Positions 1-8,106 are shown, counted from the first letter of the stretch. The stretch is DNA of 19,399 nt from Marinospirillum sp. (GCA_007116195.1 SKIX01000016.1:1-19399); one strand, 5' to 3'. Made by a program: numbers and translations. The notes: generated from the letters alone by a model not told the origin.

Positions 1-1945
1 CCTTCAGTTCAGGCAGGTCTTTGAAAAGCTCTAGGGCATCAGGGTTGGCCAGAGCGTCTTGGTTTTTGACGGGGCGACCATGAATGACTTCACGTACAGC
101 CAGTTCAACGATTTTGCCAGATAGGGTGCGAGGAATGTCTGCCACTTGGATGATACGGGCAGGAACATGTCGCGGCGTGGTCTCTGCACGGATGGTTTCA
201 CGAATACGTGTTTTTAGCTCTTCTGTCAGCTCTTTGTTTTCTTTTAAGCGAACAAAAAGTACCACTCGAACATCGTCCTTCCAATCTTGACCAATGCACA
301 AGGCCTCCAGAACTTCATCGACTTTTTCTACTTGACGATAAATTTCAGCGGTACCAATACGCACTCCACCAGGGTTTAAAACAGCATCCGAGCGACCATG
401 AATGATCAGGCCATCTTCAGGTGTGATTTCAGCATAGTCACCATGCGCCCAGACGTTATCGAAGCGATCAAAGTAGGCGGAATGGTAGCGCTCACCGCTT
501 GCATCTTTCCAAAAGCCTATCGGCATGGACGGGAAGGGCTGGACGCAAACCAGTTCACCCTTTTCACCCACCACTGGTTGACCGCGGTCATTGTAAACCT
601 GTACATCCATACCTAGACCCCGGCATTGCAGCTGACCGCGATACACAGGGCGTATCGGGCAGCCTAGGGCAAAGCAAGAGAGAATATCCGTGCCGCCTGA
701 AATAGAGGCTAAGAGCAAATCTTCTTTGATGTCACGATAAACATAATCAAATGACTCATGCGACAGAGGTGAGCCAGTTGATAGGATAGCCCTGAGTCGG
801 GATAAATTGTGACTGTTACCTGGTTTGAGCCCTGCCTTCTCGCAGGCCGCTATATACTTGGCGCTAGTACCAAAAACCGTAATGCCTTCCTGCTCTGCCA
901 CATCCCAGAGTGCTTTGGGTTCAGGCGCAAAAGGGGAGCCATCAAAAAGCACTAGAGAAGCTCCAACGGCCAGCCCGGAAACCAGCCAGTTCCACATCAT
1001 CCAGCCACAAGTAGTATAATAAAAAAGTACATCATCTTTAGTTAAGTTGGTGTGCAGCTGGTGTTCTTTTAAGTGCTGCAGCAAAGTGCCGCCAGCTGAG
1101 TGCACAATGCATTTGGGTACGCCTGTAGTGCCGGATGAGTACATGATGTAAAGCGGGTGGTCAAAAGGCAGTTCGGCAAAGTCAATGGCTTGAGTATCAG
1201 GAATACGAAAGTCATCCCAAAGGCAGGCTTTAGTAACCTTGCTGATGTCTGGGTGAGTATCCAAATAAGGAAAAACGACCAGTTGTTCCAGGCTTTCAAG
1301 GGCTTCCGCAATCTCTGCGACGCGTGGCAAGCTATTAATACGTTTACCGTTGTAAAGGTAGCCATCAGTAGCGAAAAGGACCTTGGGTTCGATTTGGCCA
1401 AATCGATCCAGAACACCATTGAAGCCAAAGTCGGGTGAGCAAGAAGACCAGATGGCTCCCAAGCTGGTAGCTGCCAGCATGGCAATCAGTGCATAGTGGC
1501 AATTGGGCACAAAGCCGGCGACTCGATCTCCAGGGCCAACCCCCATTTTCTCTAAGGCAAGGGCGATCTGCGCAACCTGATCATAGAGTTCAGCATGGGT
1601 AAGCGAGGTGCGTTGCCCATCTTCACGCAGCGACACGACGGCTTGACGATCATCACGAAAACGCAACAGGTTTTCGGCAAAGTTAAGGCGAGCTTCAGGA
1701 AACCAGCGGGCCCCGGGCATCTGGTCTGGGTTTTCCAGCACACGGCTGCCCTGCTCGGCAGCAACGACCTGGCCGTTTTCCCATACCATTTCCCAAAACT
1801 CTTGGTTATTGTTTAAGCTCCACTGATGCAGGTCGGTGTAATTGTTAAGCTGTGTTTGGTAGCGAGCATTGATCTTTTGCATAAAGCTCAATAGCTGACT
1901 TTCCTGAATGGCAGTATCCGTGGGTTGCCAAAGCGATTGGGACAT
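1..1945 (-). CDS. aacS: acetoacetate-CoA ligase (acetoacetyl-CoA synthetase), 3' end cut by window edge
   Basis: An ANL-superfamily adenylate-forming enzyme that activates acetoacetate with ATP and CoA to acetoacetyl-CoA, feeding ketone bodies, leucine breakdown products or mobilised PHB into central metabolism. My own reverse-strand reading gives one open frame of 648 codons. The ATP-binding loop YSSGTTGVPK lies at residues 269-278 and the C-terminal catalytic lysine is K611 in LSGK. The N-terminus (SLWQPTDTAIQESQLLSFM) and the ending around ALANPDALELFKDLPELK match acetoacetyl-CoA synthetases, which are usually about 650 residues, so only a few codons and the stop are missing. The ATG at 1945-1943 is preceded by a strong AGGAGG ribosome site. 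The gene diverges from cheX across a 224-base region holding a palindromic operator candidate. A propionate or acetate ligase is less likely because of the N-terminal signature and length. Confidence 0.9.
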   Translation of the reverse strand, partial: MSQSLWQPTDTAIQESQLLSFMQKINARYQTQLNNYTDLHQWSLNNNQEFWEMVWENGQVVAAEQGSRVLENPDQMPGARWFPEARLNFAENLLRFRDDRQAVVSLREDGQRTSLTHAELYDQVAQIALALEKMGVGPGDRVAGFVPNCHYALIAMLAATSLGAIWSSCSPDFGFNGVLDRFGQIEPKVLFATDGYLYNGKRINSLPRVAEIAEALESLEQLVVFPYLDTHPDISKVTKACLWDDFRIPDTQAIDFAELPFDHPLYIMYSSGTTGVPKCIVHSAGGTLLQHLKEHQLHTNLTKDDVLFYYTTCGWMMWNWLVSGLAVGASLVLFDGSPFAPEPKALWDVAEQEGITVFGTSAKYIAACEKAGLKPGNSHNLSRLRAILSTGSPLSHESFDYVYRDIKEDLLLASISGGTDILSCFALGCPIRPVYRGQLQCRGLGMDVQVYNDRGQPVVGEKGELVCVQPFPSMPIGFWKDASGERYHSAYFDRFDNVWAHGDYAEITPEDGLIIHGRSDAVLNPGGVRIGTAEIYRQVEKVDEVLEALCIGQDWKDDVRVVLFVRLKENKELTEELKTRIRETIRAETTPRHVPARIIQVADIPRTLSGKIVELAVREVIHGRPVKNQDALANPDALELFKDLPELK

Positions 1946-2014
1946 AGCAGCCTCCTGATTGTTGTTTTAGCTTGAGAGTTCTTCACTAGCCTAGCCAAGT
2001 TTAAGCTGAGTGTT

Positions 2015-2040
2015 TAGTGGTTGAGTTTAAAATACCACTA
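2015..2040. repeat. 7-bp inverted repeat, hairpin or operator in the aacS leader
   Basis: TAGTGGT at 2015-2021 and ACCACTA at 2034-2040 are perfect complements with a 12-nt AT-rich spacer. The repeat lies about 70 bases upstream of the aacS start codon, within its probable untranslated leader. It could be a protein-binding dyad or an RNA hairpin. No T-tract follows on either strand, so it is not an intrinsic terminator. Confidence 0.4.
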
Positions 2041-2047
2041 GAGGAAG

Positions 2048-2063
2048 TTTACGTAAACGTAAA
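2048..2063. promoter_or_regulatory. perfect 16-bp interrupted palindrome, LiuR/MerR-like operator candidate
   Basis: TTTACGT at 2048-2054 and ACGTAAA at 2057-2063 are exact inverted repeats around a 2-nt centre, between the divergent aacS and cheX genes. From memory, this half-site resembles the motif reported for LiuR, the MerR-family regulator of branched-chain amino acid and acetoacetate catabolism, whose regulon can include acetoacetyl-CoA synthetase. The palindrome is directly seen. The regulator name is inference. Confidence 0.55.
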
Positions 2064-2169
2064 GATCACCTATCTTTTGAGTGTTTTTTCATGCGTATCT
2101 CTCCCTTTTGCAGGGTCTTTAATGTAAGCTAGCGATTTAAGCTTATTGGAAGATCACAAGGCAGAATTT

Positions 2170-2634
2170 ATGCGGGCCGACTTTATCAACCCTTTTTTGC
2201 ATGCAATGATGAATGTTCTGCGTACTATGGCTAACATGCAGCCTCAAGTAGGTAAACCGGTCATTAAGGATGACAACACTGCGCGTGGCGTGGTAACAGG
2301 TTTTATTGACTTGATGGGTGAACGAACAGCGGGCTCTTTGGCAATTACTTTTTCTGAAGCCGTGGCCTTGGATTTAGTTGAAAAAATGCTGGGCGAACGT
2401 CCGAGCAAGGTCAATGATACTGTTCGTGACCTGGTTGGTGAGGTGACCAACATGGTGTCTGGTGGCGCTAAAAAAATTCTGTCTGAAAAGGGCTATGATT
2501 TTTATCTGTCTCAGCCAGTGACCTTCGTTGGTGAAGGCCACCAGGTGCTTCATAGTGTTTATGGGCCTAAAATCTTATTGCCCTTCCATGTTGAAAGCGG
2601 AGACTTTGTGGTTGAAGTGTGCTTCCGCGAATAA
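2170..2634 (+). CDS. cheX: CheX-family chemotaxis phosphatase
   Basis: A 154-residue cytoplasmic protein of the CheC/CheX/FliY phosphatase family, which dephosphorylates CheY-P and so terminates the motor signal. The family catalytic pair is visible in LVGEVTNMVSGGAKK: E91 and N94 (E-x2-N). The single motif and length of about 150-160 residues fit CheX rather than the two-motif CheC. An upstream TTG at 2146 is in frame, but I chose the ATG at 2170. It has an AAGG ribosome site at 2158-2161 and gives the usual family N-terminus (MRADFINPFLHA). No other che gene is adjacent, which is common for this family. Its stop is 2 bases from the stop of the convergent HDOD gene, leaving no room for a terminator between them. 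Confidence 0.88.
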   Translation: MRADFINPFLHAMMNVLRTMANMQPQVGKPVIKDDNTARGVVTGFIDLMGERTAGSLAITFSEAVALDLVEKMLGERPSKVNDTVRDLVGEVTNMVSGGAKKILSEKGYDFYLSQPVTFVGEGHQVLHSVYGPKILLPFHVESGDFVVEVCFRE

Positions 2635-2636
2635 GG

Positions 2637-3851
2637 CTAAAGACCAAACATAGCCTGGACCTCTTGCACTTGATCATCGGCATCTTCAATTAATGTTAGG
2701 CTAAAATCAGGCGTCAGGCCTTGAGTGGCCAGCTTAGTGAAAGCAGGGACTTCATCTAAGCGCGGGTAATTAGCTTGTTGCGCTGTGCCTATAAAGGTAT
2801 GTAAGCGAGCAATACGTATTAAGTCTTCTAAGCTGGCTTGTTCGCTTGTATCGGTTCTTTGCCAAGCATTCAGATGTTCAATTATATCAATAACCTCTTT
2901 TTCAAACCCCCAAAATCTCATTAATAAACCACCCGCGGCAGGCATTAACTCGCTCATAAGGGCTTCAGCGGCCTGTTCATCAGTCGGTGGGGCTTGGTCC
3001 ATAAACTTTAGTAGTGCTAACTCACCCAGGTTATGGATCAAACCAACCAAGAGTGCTTGCTCGCCAGAAATATGAGGATGATGCAGGGTTAATAGTTGAG
3101 CGATGGCGCCAACTCTGACCCCTTGAGACCAGGTTTCGAGCATCCTCTGTTTCACCCAACTGTGCTTAGCTTTAAACAACTGACGCAATGAAAAAAGCAT
3201 TACCAGCTGAGAGGTTGTTTCCAAACCTAAACGCATAATGGCTTCGGAGCTGGTTTTACAAGGATGGTTTCGACGGTAAAGAGGACTATTAGCGGCGGCG
3301 ATGAGTTTCGCCAACATGGAGGGGTCACGGGTAAGTAATTTTTCCAGCTCTTTGATTTCTGGCTCTTCCTGTTGCAAGGCTTCACGTACCTTTAATGCAA
3401 TGCTAGGCAAGCTGGGTAGAGTAAAGTTTTTGTTTTTCAGCTCATTATTGAGCTGTTGATAAAAGGCCTCGCCTTCAGGCGAAAAACATCGCTGATCTTT
3501 TTGCTCAAGAATTGCTGCCTTAACCTGCTGGCTAAGTAAGGAGCCTGAAATTGCTAGCAGTTCACTATTCGGTGTTGCCGTTACCTCATAGAGGCTGGGT
3601 CTTAACCGGGCAATACTTAGGCGTGCTGTGTCTGAACCTGCTTGAACTTCTTGTTGGTGGCCATCTTCAGCAGTCAGGTAAATGCAGCCCTTGATAAGAA
3701 AAAACTCTAAATCGCCTGCGTAACCTCTAGGGATAAGGATTTCCCCTGCTTGCTGGCAGCGCTTAAGCTTTAACTTAGGCTTGATCAGAATAAGCTGTTC
3801 ATCGCTCAGATGGGAGAATTGTTCAAATTGGCGGAGGTCGCTCAGTTTCAT
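2637..3851 (-). CDS. HDOD-domain signalling protein with N-terminal cyclic-nucleotide-binding-like domain
   Basis: A 404-residue cytoplasmic protein. Residues about 10-110 look like a cNMP-binding beta-roll, but the phosphate-binding cassette (normally GE...R) is not recognisable, so cyclic nucleotide binding is doubtful. Residues about 144-345 form an HDOD domain (LPSLPSIALKVREAL; LLTRDPSMLAKLIAAANS), with the degenerate HD region reading LIHNLGELALL instead of a metal-binding HD pair. HDOD proteins act as non-catalytic scaffolds in signalling, motility or stress control; the role here is unknown. I chose the ATG at 3851, with AAGG 10 bases upstream, over a TTG at 3887 that lacks a ribosome site. 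The gene converges on cheX and diverges from the ghrA-like gene. A link to motility is inference from position only. Confidence 0.85.
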   Translation of the reverse strand: MKLSDLRQFEQFSHLSDEQLILIKPKLKLKRCQQAGEILIPRGYAGDLEFFLIKGCIYLTAEDGHQQEVQAGSDTARLSIARLRPSLYEVTATPNSELLAISGSLLSQQVKAAILEQKDQRCFSPEGEAFYQQLNNELKNKNFTLPSLPSIALKVREALQQEEPEIKELEKLLTRDPSMLAKLIAAANSPLYRRNHPCKTSSEAIMRLGLETTSQLVMLFSLRQLFKAKHSWVKQRMLETWSQGVRVGAIAQLLTLHHPHISGEQALLVGLIHNLGELALLKFMDQAPPTDEQAAEALMSELMPAAGGLLMRFWGFEKEVIDIIEHLNAWQRTDTSEQASLEDLIRIARLHTFIGTAQQANYPRLDEVPAFTKLATQGLTPDFSLTLIEDADDQVQEVQAMFGL

Positions 3852-3860
3852 TGCATGCTG

Positions 3861-3890
3861 ACCTTGAAAATTGGAAATATTACTCAAGGT
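3861..3890 (-). promoter_or_regulatory. inverted repeat that could sequester the HDOD gene ribosome site
   Basis: ACCTTGA at 3861-3867 and TCAAGGT at 3884-3890 are perfect complements with a 16-nt spacer. In the leftward transcript, the downstream arm TCAAGGT contains the AAGG Shine-Dalgarno of the HDOD gene start at 3851, so a hairpin would hide it. The pairing is seen; a regulatory role is inference. It could equally be an operator for the divergent promoter pair. Confidence 0.35.
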
Positions 3891-3990
3891 AACATAAAAG
3901 GGCTGCTTTCAGTAAGCTTGCTTGGCTTTTTCTGGAGGACTTGGCTAGGGTTAAGGTCATGAAACATTTTAGTATTGATTTGGAGGTGTC

Positions 3991-4914
3991 ATGCTTTTTT
4001 TAGCCGTGGATTCTGATCAGCAAGCCTGGTTAGATGCTTTTACTCGCCAGCAGCCTGACTTACAGGTTGTAACAGAAGAGAATGTTGAGGACTTGGCTCA
4101 GGTACGTTGGGTTGCTGCCTGGAATCCTAAGCCAGATTTATTCGCACAGTTTCCTAATCTGGAGGCGGTTTTTGCCTTGGGTGCAGGAGTTGATGCTTTT
4201 GTTCGTCGTTCAGATCTTTCGCCGGAGGTTCCTTTGATCCGTTTGCTAGACGCAGGCATGGCGGAGCAAATGGTGGAGTATATTCTTTGGGCAGCCCTTA
4301 ACGTTCAACGTGATTTCGATCTGTATCGTTTGCAGCAACAAGACAAGCACTGGCAGGAGCATCAAGCACGCTCTAAGCAGCAACTGCGCATTGGTATTTT
4401 AGGGTTGGGGGCTTTGGGTCAGGCAGTCGCCAAGCAGCTGGCTGCTTATGGTTACCCCGTTAAGGGCTGGAAGCGCTCCGCCCTAAGCTTGGAGGGGGTG
4501 GAAGTTCTTACCGGAGAGGAGGGTCTGCAGCAAGTGGTTACAGCTAGCGATTTATTAGTTAGCCTGTTACCCAATACTCCAAAAACTCAAGGCCTTTTGG
4601 ATAAAAAGCTGCTGGCTCAGCTACCCAAAGGCGCTGCTCTGGTTAATGTTGCCAGAGGTGTACAGCTAGTTGATGAGGATTTGCTTGAGCTTTTGGATAC
4701 TGGTCACCTACGTTTTGCTGCTTTAGATGTTTTTCATCAAGAACCCTTGGCAGGCGATCATCCTTTTTGGCAGCATCCTAAGGTAGTGGTTACACCTCAT
4801 ATGGCGGCAGCAACCCTGCCATGGCCTGCAGCTGAGCAGGTGCTAGCCAGTTTGGCAGCCTTGCAGCAGGGTCAGCAGCCAGAAGGCTTAGTCCGTCAAG
4901 AGAGTGGCTATTAG
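3991..4914 (+). CDS. ghrA: D-2-hydroxyacid dehydrogenase, GhrA-type glyoxylate/hydroxypyruvate reductase
   Basis: A 307-residue cytoplasmic NAD(P)H-dependent reductase of the D-isomer-specific 2-hydroxyacid dehydrogenase family, probably reducing glyoxylate to glycolate and hydroxypyruvate to glycerate. The Rossmann motif is GILGLGALGQ (G138, G140, G143). The family catalytic triad is visible as R222 (NVARGVQ), E251 (FHQEPL) and H270 (TPHMAA). The short, divergent N-terminal substrate domain and total length near 310 match E. coli GhrA rather than the longer GhrB or SerA. The ATG follows a good GGAGG site (TTGGAGGTGTC). The gene is monocistronic, and its TAG stop overlaps the stop codon of the convergent smr gene. 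Substrate preference cannot be read from sequence. Confidence 0.85.
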   Translation: MLFLAVDSDQQAWLDAFTRQQPDLQVVTEENVEDLAQVRWVAAWNPKPDLFAQFPNLEAVFALGAGVDAFVRRSDLSPEVPLIRLLDAGMAEQMVEYILWAALNVQRDFDLYRLQQQDKHWQEHQARSKQQLRIGILGLGALGQAVAKQLAAYGYPVKGWKRSALSLEGVEVLTGEEGLQQVVTASDLLVSLLPNTPKTQGLLDKKLLAQLPKGAALVNVARGVQLVDEDLLELLDTGHLRFAALDVFHQEPLAGDHPFWQHPKVVVTPHMAAATLPWPAAEQVLASLAALQQGQQPEGLVRQESGY

Positions 4915-5474
4915 CGCCGTTTGGAGTTTTTGAGCAGGATGTAAACAGCTCCCGTACCACCATCCGCAGGCAGGGCAGAAGTGAAAGCTAAAACATCGGG
5001 CATTTGACGCAGCCAGGCATTGATATGCGATTTAATGCTCGGTGTTTCGCCTGCTCGGTTATAGGCTTTGCCATGAACGAGTAGCAGGCACCGAAAGCCT
5101 TGGTTTAAGCCTTCACGAATAAACTTTGTTAGTTCCTGGCGGGCCTCTTCAAGGGTGTAGCCATGTAAATCCAGGCCTTCTTGCCAAGCGATCTGACCCT
5201 TCTTAAGGGCTTGTAGCTGGCGCCAGGGTAAGTCAGGCAAATGAAAGGTCAGCACTTCACCTGGGTTGACCGGCTTCACCTGGCCATCACTGAGGCCATC
5301 GAGTAGTTGGCTAGGGTTATCTTGGGTTGCTGCCAAGCGTCGCGCATTTAGATTAACCTGGTCTTTGCTCGCAGCTACTTGTAGGTCAGCCTTATCATAT
5401 TTAATTGGCTGAACGTCTTGCATGAGCTCGCGAAAAAGGGCTAGATCTTGAGGCTGATTATCCTTAGAACTCAC
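4911..5474 (-). CDS. Smr-domain protein (SmrA/SmrB-like endonuclease)
   Basis: A 187-residue protein with a C-terminal Smr (small MutS-related) domain at about residues 98-183. The LDLHGYT motif (D102, H104) and the VHGK motif (H134-K136) are both present. E. coli SmrB, an Smr protein with DLHG, cleaves mRNA at collided ribosomes and lies next to prmB, as here. However, the N-terminus (LALFRELMQDVQPIK) and C-terminal ALPADGGTGAVYILLK look closer to SmrA. I therefore give no gene symbol. The start is GTG at 5474-5472, with GGAG 6 bases upstream. The gene diverges from prmB across 101 bases. Its TAA stop overlaps the ghrA-like stop by 4 bases. Endonuclease activity is family knowledge supported by the intact DLH motif. 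Confidence 0.85.
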   Translation of the reverse strand: MSSKDNQPQDLALFRELMQDVQPIKYDKADLQVAASKDQVNLNARRLAATQDNPSQLLDGLSDGQVKPVNPGEVLTFHLPDLPWRQLQALKKGQIAWQEGLDLHGYTLEEARQELTKFIREGLNQGFRCLLLVHGKAYNRAGETPSIKSHINAWLRQMPDVLAFTSALPADGGTGAVYILLKNSKRR

Positions 5475-5575
5475 TTTTGGCTCCTTAAACCTGTTGGGCG
5501 TGAAGTTTTTCAGCCTTCTGGTTAGTGATTTGTTAGACTGGAAAATATTCTAGCAGATGCAGGAAACAAAAACTT

Positions 5576-6511
5576 ATGAGTCAATCAACGACTTCTTTAG
5601 TGCAAGAGTTGCAGACCTTGCGTGACTTCATCCGTTGGGCGCTGACCAACTTTAATCGCCACAATCTTTATTATGGGCATGGTACCGACAATGCATGGGA
5701 TGAAGCCTTGCACTTGGTTTTGGGTAGCCTGCACTTGCCCTGGGACACTGATGACCGCCTCCTAGATGCGCGTTTGACCCAGCTGGAGCGTGAAAAGCTG
5801 TTAGAGCTTATTCGCCGCCGTTGTGAAGAGCACACCCCCTTGCCCTACTTGTTGGGCGAAAGCTGGTTTGCTGGCTTAGCATTTAAAGTTGATCCGCGAG
5901 TGCTGATTCCCCGATCCCCCATTGCAGAGTTGATTGAGCAGGGCTTTGAGCCTTGGGTTGATGAGTCGGCTCCGCCTAAACGTATTTTGGATCTGTGTAC
6001 TGGAAGTGGTTGCATCGGTATTGCCTGCGCCTATGCTTTTCCCACGGCACAGGTAACCTTAAGTGATGTATCGGCTGATGCCTTGGAAGTGGCCGAAGAA
6101 AACATTGAGCGCCATCACGTGCAAGACAGAGTCTTTACTACTGAGTCAGATTTGTTTTCGGCTTTAGAGAAGGAGCAATTTGACTTGATTGTCAGCAATC
6201 CGCCTTATGTCGATGCAACCGACCTCTCGCTTATGCCTGATGAGTATCGGCAAGAGCCTGAATTGGCTTTGGCTGCGGGTGAAGATGGCTTGGAGCTGGT
6301 GCGAAATATCCTGGTGAATGCTCGCCAGCATTTAACAGATCAAGGGCTTCTAATCGTAGAAGTGGGTAATAGCGAAGAAGCCTTGCAGGCACTCTACCCG
6401 CGAGTACCTTTTTTATGGGTTGAGTTTGAATCACAAGCGCGCGGTGTTTTTGTCTTAACGGCCGCCCAGCTCGATGAATATGCTGATGAACTAGCTGCTG
6501 CAGCGGGTTAA
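5576..6511 (+). CDS. prmB: 50S ribosomal protein L3 N5-glutamine methyltransferase
   Basis: A 311-residue SAM-dependent methyltransferase that modifies a glutamine of ribosomal protein L3; E. coli PrmB is about 310 residues. The SAM-binding motif [14 protein letters not shown] and the glutamine-methyltransferase signature NPPY (N208-Y211) are both present. The N-terminal region, with LREFIRW-like and [12 protein letters not shown] segments, is typical of the PrmB/PrmC family. Adjacency to aroC and an smr gene favours PrmB over PrmC, which normally follows prfA. The ATG has an AGGAAA ribosome site. aroC begins 36 bases downstream on the same strand, so the two are probably co-transcribed, as in E. 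coli and Pseudomonas. Confidence 0.93.
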   Translation: MSQSTTSLVQELQTLRDFIRWALTNFNRHNLYYGHGTDNAWDEALHLVLGSLHLPWDTDDRLLDARLTQLEREKLLELIRRRCEEHTPLPYLLGESWFAGLAFKVDPRVLIPRSPIAELIEQGFEPWVDESAPPKRILDLCTGSGCIGIACAYAFPTAQVTLSDVSADALEVAEENIERHHVQDRVFTTESDLFSALEKEQFDLIVSNPPYVDATDLSLMPDEYRQEPELALAAGEDGLELVRNILVNARQHLTDQGLLIVEVGNSEEALQALYPRVPFLWVEFESQARGVFVLTAAQLDEYADELAAAAG

Positions 6512-6547
6512 ATTTAACAACTACTATTCGATTGAAGTGAACAAACT

Positions 6548-7642
6548 ATGTCAGGAAATACCTTCGGAAAACTATTTACTGTAACCACTTTTGGTGAAAG
6601 CCATGGGCCAGCTCTAGGCGCTACTGTTGACGGCTGTCCTCCAGGCATGGATTTAACTGAAGACGACTTACAAAAAGACTTGGATCGTCGCAAGCCCGGC
6701 ACCAGCCAATTTGCGACTCAAAGACGCGAAGCTGACCAGGTAAGAATTCTATCGGGTGTGTTTGAGGGTAAAACCACAGGAACACCGATCGGCCTTTTAA
6801 TTGAAAATACGGATCAACGGTCGAAGGATTACGGCAAAATCAAAGACCAGTTCCGTCCTGCGCATGCTGACTATACCTATCAGCAAAAGTATGGCATTCG
6901 TGATTATCGGGGTGGCGGTCGCAGTTCAGCACGGGAAACCGCCATGCGTGTTGCAGCAGGTGCAATTGCGAAAAAATATTTGAAGCAAAAGCTGGGTATT
7001 GAAGTCAAAGGCTACTTGGCTCAGCTAGGGCCGATTAAAGTCGAAAAAGTAGATTGGGCGCTGGTTGAAACCAACCCCTTCTTTTGCCCTGATGCTGACA
7101 AGATTCCAGAAATGGAAGCCTATATGAAAGCGCTGCGTAAAGAAGGTGAGTCGATTGGCGCGCGTATTCAAGTCGTTGCAACAGGGGTTCCCCCGGGCTT
7201 GGGTGAGCCAATTTTTGATCGTCTGGATGCTGATATTGCTCACGCGATGATGTCAATCAATGCCGTAAAAGGTGTCGAAATAGGTGCTGGTTTTGCTTGT
7301 GTTGAGCAAAAGGGTACAGAGCATCGTGATGAAATAACACCGCAAGGCTTTTTAAGTAACCATGCTGGCGGTGTTTTGGGTGGGATATCGAGTGGGCAAA
7401 ACCTAGAAGTTGCTCTGGCACTAAAGCCAACCTCAAGTTTACATTTGCCGGGGCAGAGTATTGATCGTCAGGGTGAGCCTTGCGAAGTGGTTACCACAGG
7501 GCGTCATGACCCTTGTGTCGGTATACGGGCAACACCTATTGCTGAGGCAATGCTGGCTTTAGTGTTGTTGGATCACTGGATGCGTCACCGGGGTCAAAAC
7601 CAAGATGTCCAAAGTGGCACACCGATTATTCCAGCAGGCTGA
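6548..7642 (+). CDS. aroC: chorismate synthase
   Basis: A 364-residue cytoplasmic enzyme, the last step of the shikimate pathway: it converts 5-enolpyruvylshikimate-3-phosphate to chorismate using reduced FMN. Signatures are clear: [21 protein letters not shown] near the N-terminus (residues about 9-29), [20 protein letters not shown] in the middle, and [18 protein letters not shown] near the C-terminus. The length matches the bacterial family (about 360). The ATG at 6548 follows prmB after 36 bases, implying one transcript. No strong intrinsic terminator follows; an AT-rich 8-bp inverted repeat at 7655-7678 is the only structure. Confidence 0.97.
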   Translation: MSGNTFGKLFTVTTFGESHGPALGATVDGCPPGMDLTEDDLQKDLDRRKPGTSQFATQRREADQVRILSGVFEGKTTGTPIGLLIENTDQRSKDYGKIKDQFRPAHADYTYQQKYGIRDYRGGGRSSARETAMRVAAGAIAKKYLKQKLGIEVKGYLAQLGPIKVEKVDWALVETNPFFCPDADKIPEMEAYMKALRKEGESIGARIQVVATGVPPGLGEPIFDRLDADIAHAMMSINAVKGVEIGAGFACVEQKGTEHRDEITPQGFLSNHAGGVLGGISSGQNLEVALALKPTSSLHLPGQSIDRQGEPCEVVTTGRHDPCVGIRATPIAEAMLALVLLDHWMRHRGQNQDVQSGTPIIPAG

Positions 7643-7654
7643 TTTAATTTTTTG

Positions 7655-7678
7655 CTTTTAAAAGGGGTTATTTAAAAG
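7655..7678. repeat. AT-rich inverted repeat downstream of aroC
   Basis: CTTTTAAA at 7655-7662 and TTTAAAAG at 7671-7678 are perfect 8-bp complements around an 8-nt G-rich spacer. The repeat sits just after the aroC stop but has no T-run after the second arm and a weak stem. It may slow transcription or bind a protein; I do not call it a terminator. The rest of 7679-7851 holds no gene I can support. Confidence 0.3.
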
Positions 7679-7851
7679 AATGCTTTACCATCGAGCTAGT
7701 TTTTTTTACTGTGTTTTGGTGTTTTCTTAAGCTTTTCTAATGTTTGTTTGCTAGAAATGCCAAAATGCTTATTTCGCAGTTGCGTTAAGAGGGGCTGGAT
7801 GGTTAAAGTAGCGAGTAAGTATTTAAACTTCTCACACCTGTGGAGCTTTGC

Positions 7852-8106
7852 GTGAAAGTTAACATCGAACTAGACATGACACCTGAAGAGTTTCGGCAAG
7901 CAATGGGTTTGCCTGATGTGCAACCCTTCCAAGAAGAGCTAATGAATAGAATAAAAGAGCAGATGGAAGCTGGGGTTGAAGGCTATGACCCTCTGTCACT
8001 CTTTTCACCCTTTGTTTCTCAAGGGTTTGATTCGGTGAACAGCTATCAGAAAATGATGATGGATCTGATGACTAGTTATGGACAGGGCTCTTCAGGAAGT
8101 AAATAA
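7852..8106 (+). CDS. small DUF6489-like protein at the head of the PHA locus
   Basis: An 84-residue soluble protein of unknown function. The N-terminus MKVNIELDMTPEEFRQAMGL with the following PDVQPFQEELM closely fits my memory of the DUF6489 family (MKV-I-D-TPEEAR..LGLPDV-P-QE). The C-terminal half is amphipathic and Met-rich (SYQKMMMDLM) and ends in a Gly/Ser tail, broadly like phasin tails. I chose the GTG at 7852, with GGAG 6 bases upstream, over an in-frame GTG at 7840 that lacks a ribosome site and would spoil the family N-terminus. The phasin and phaC follow on the same strand after 159 bases. A PHA-granule role is inference from position only; no catalytic residues are apparent. Confidence 0.7.
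   Translation: MKVNIELDMTPEEFRQAMGLPDVQPFQEELMNRIKEQMEAGVEGYDPLSLFSPFVSQGFDSVNSYQKMMMDLMTSYGQGSSGSK

Noticed and set aside
1069..1485. Reverse-strand 138-codon open frame
   Set aside because: It lies inside aacS in another frame, with no domain and no ribosome site. The aacS frame has clear ANL motifs through the same region.
7655..7678. Intrinsic terminator of aroC
   Set aside because: The stem is nearly all A-T and no T-run follows the second arm.
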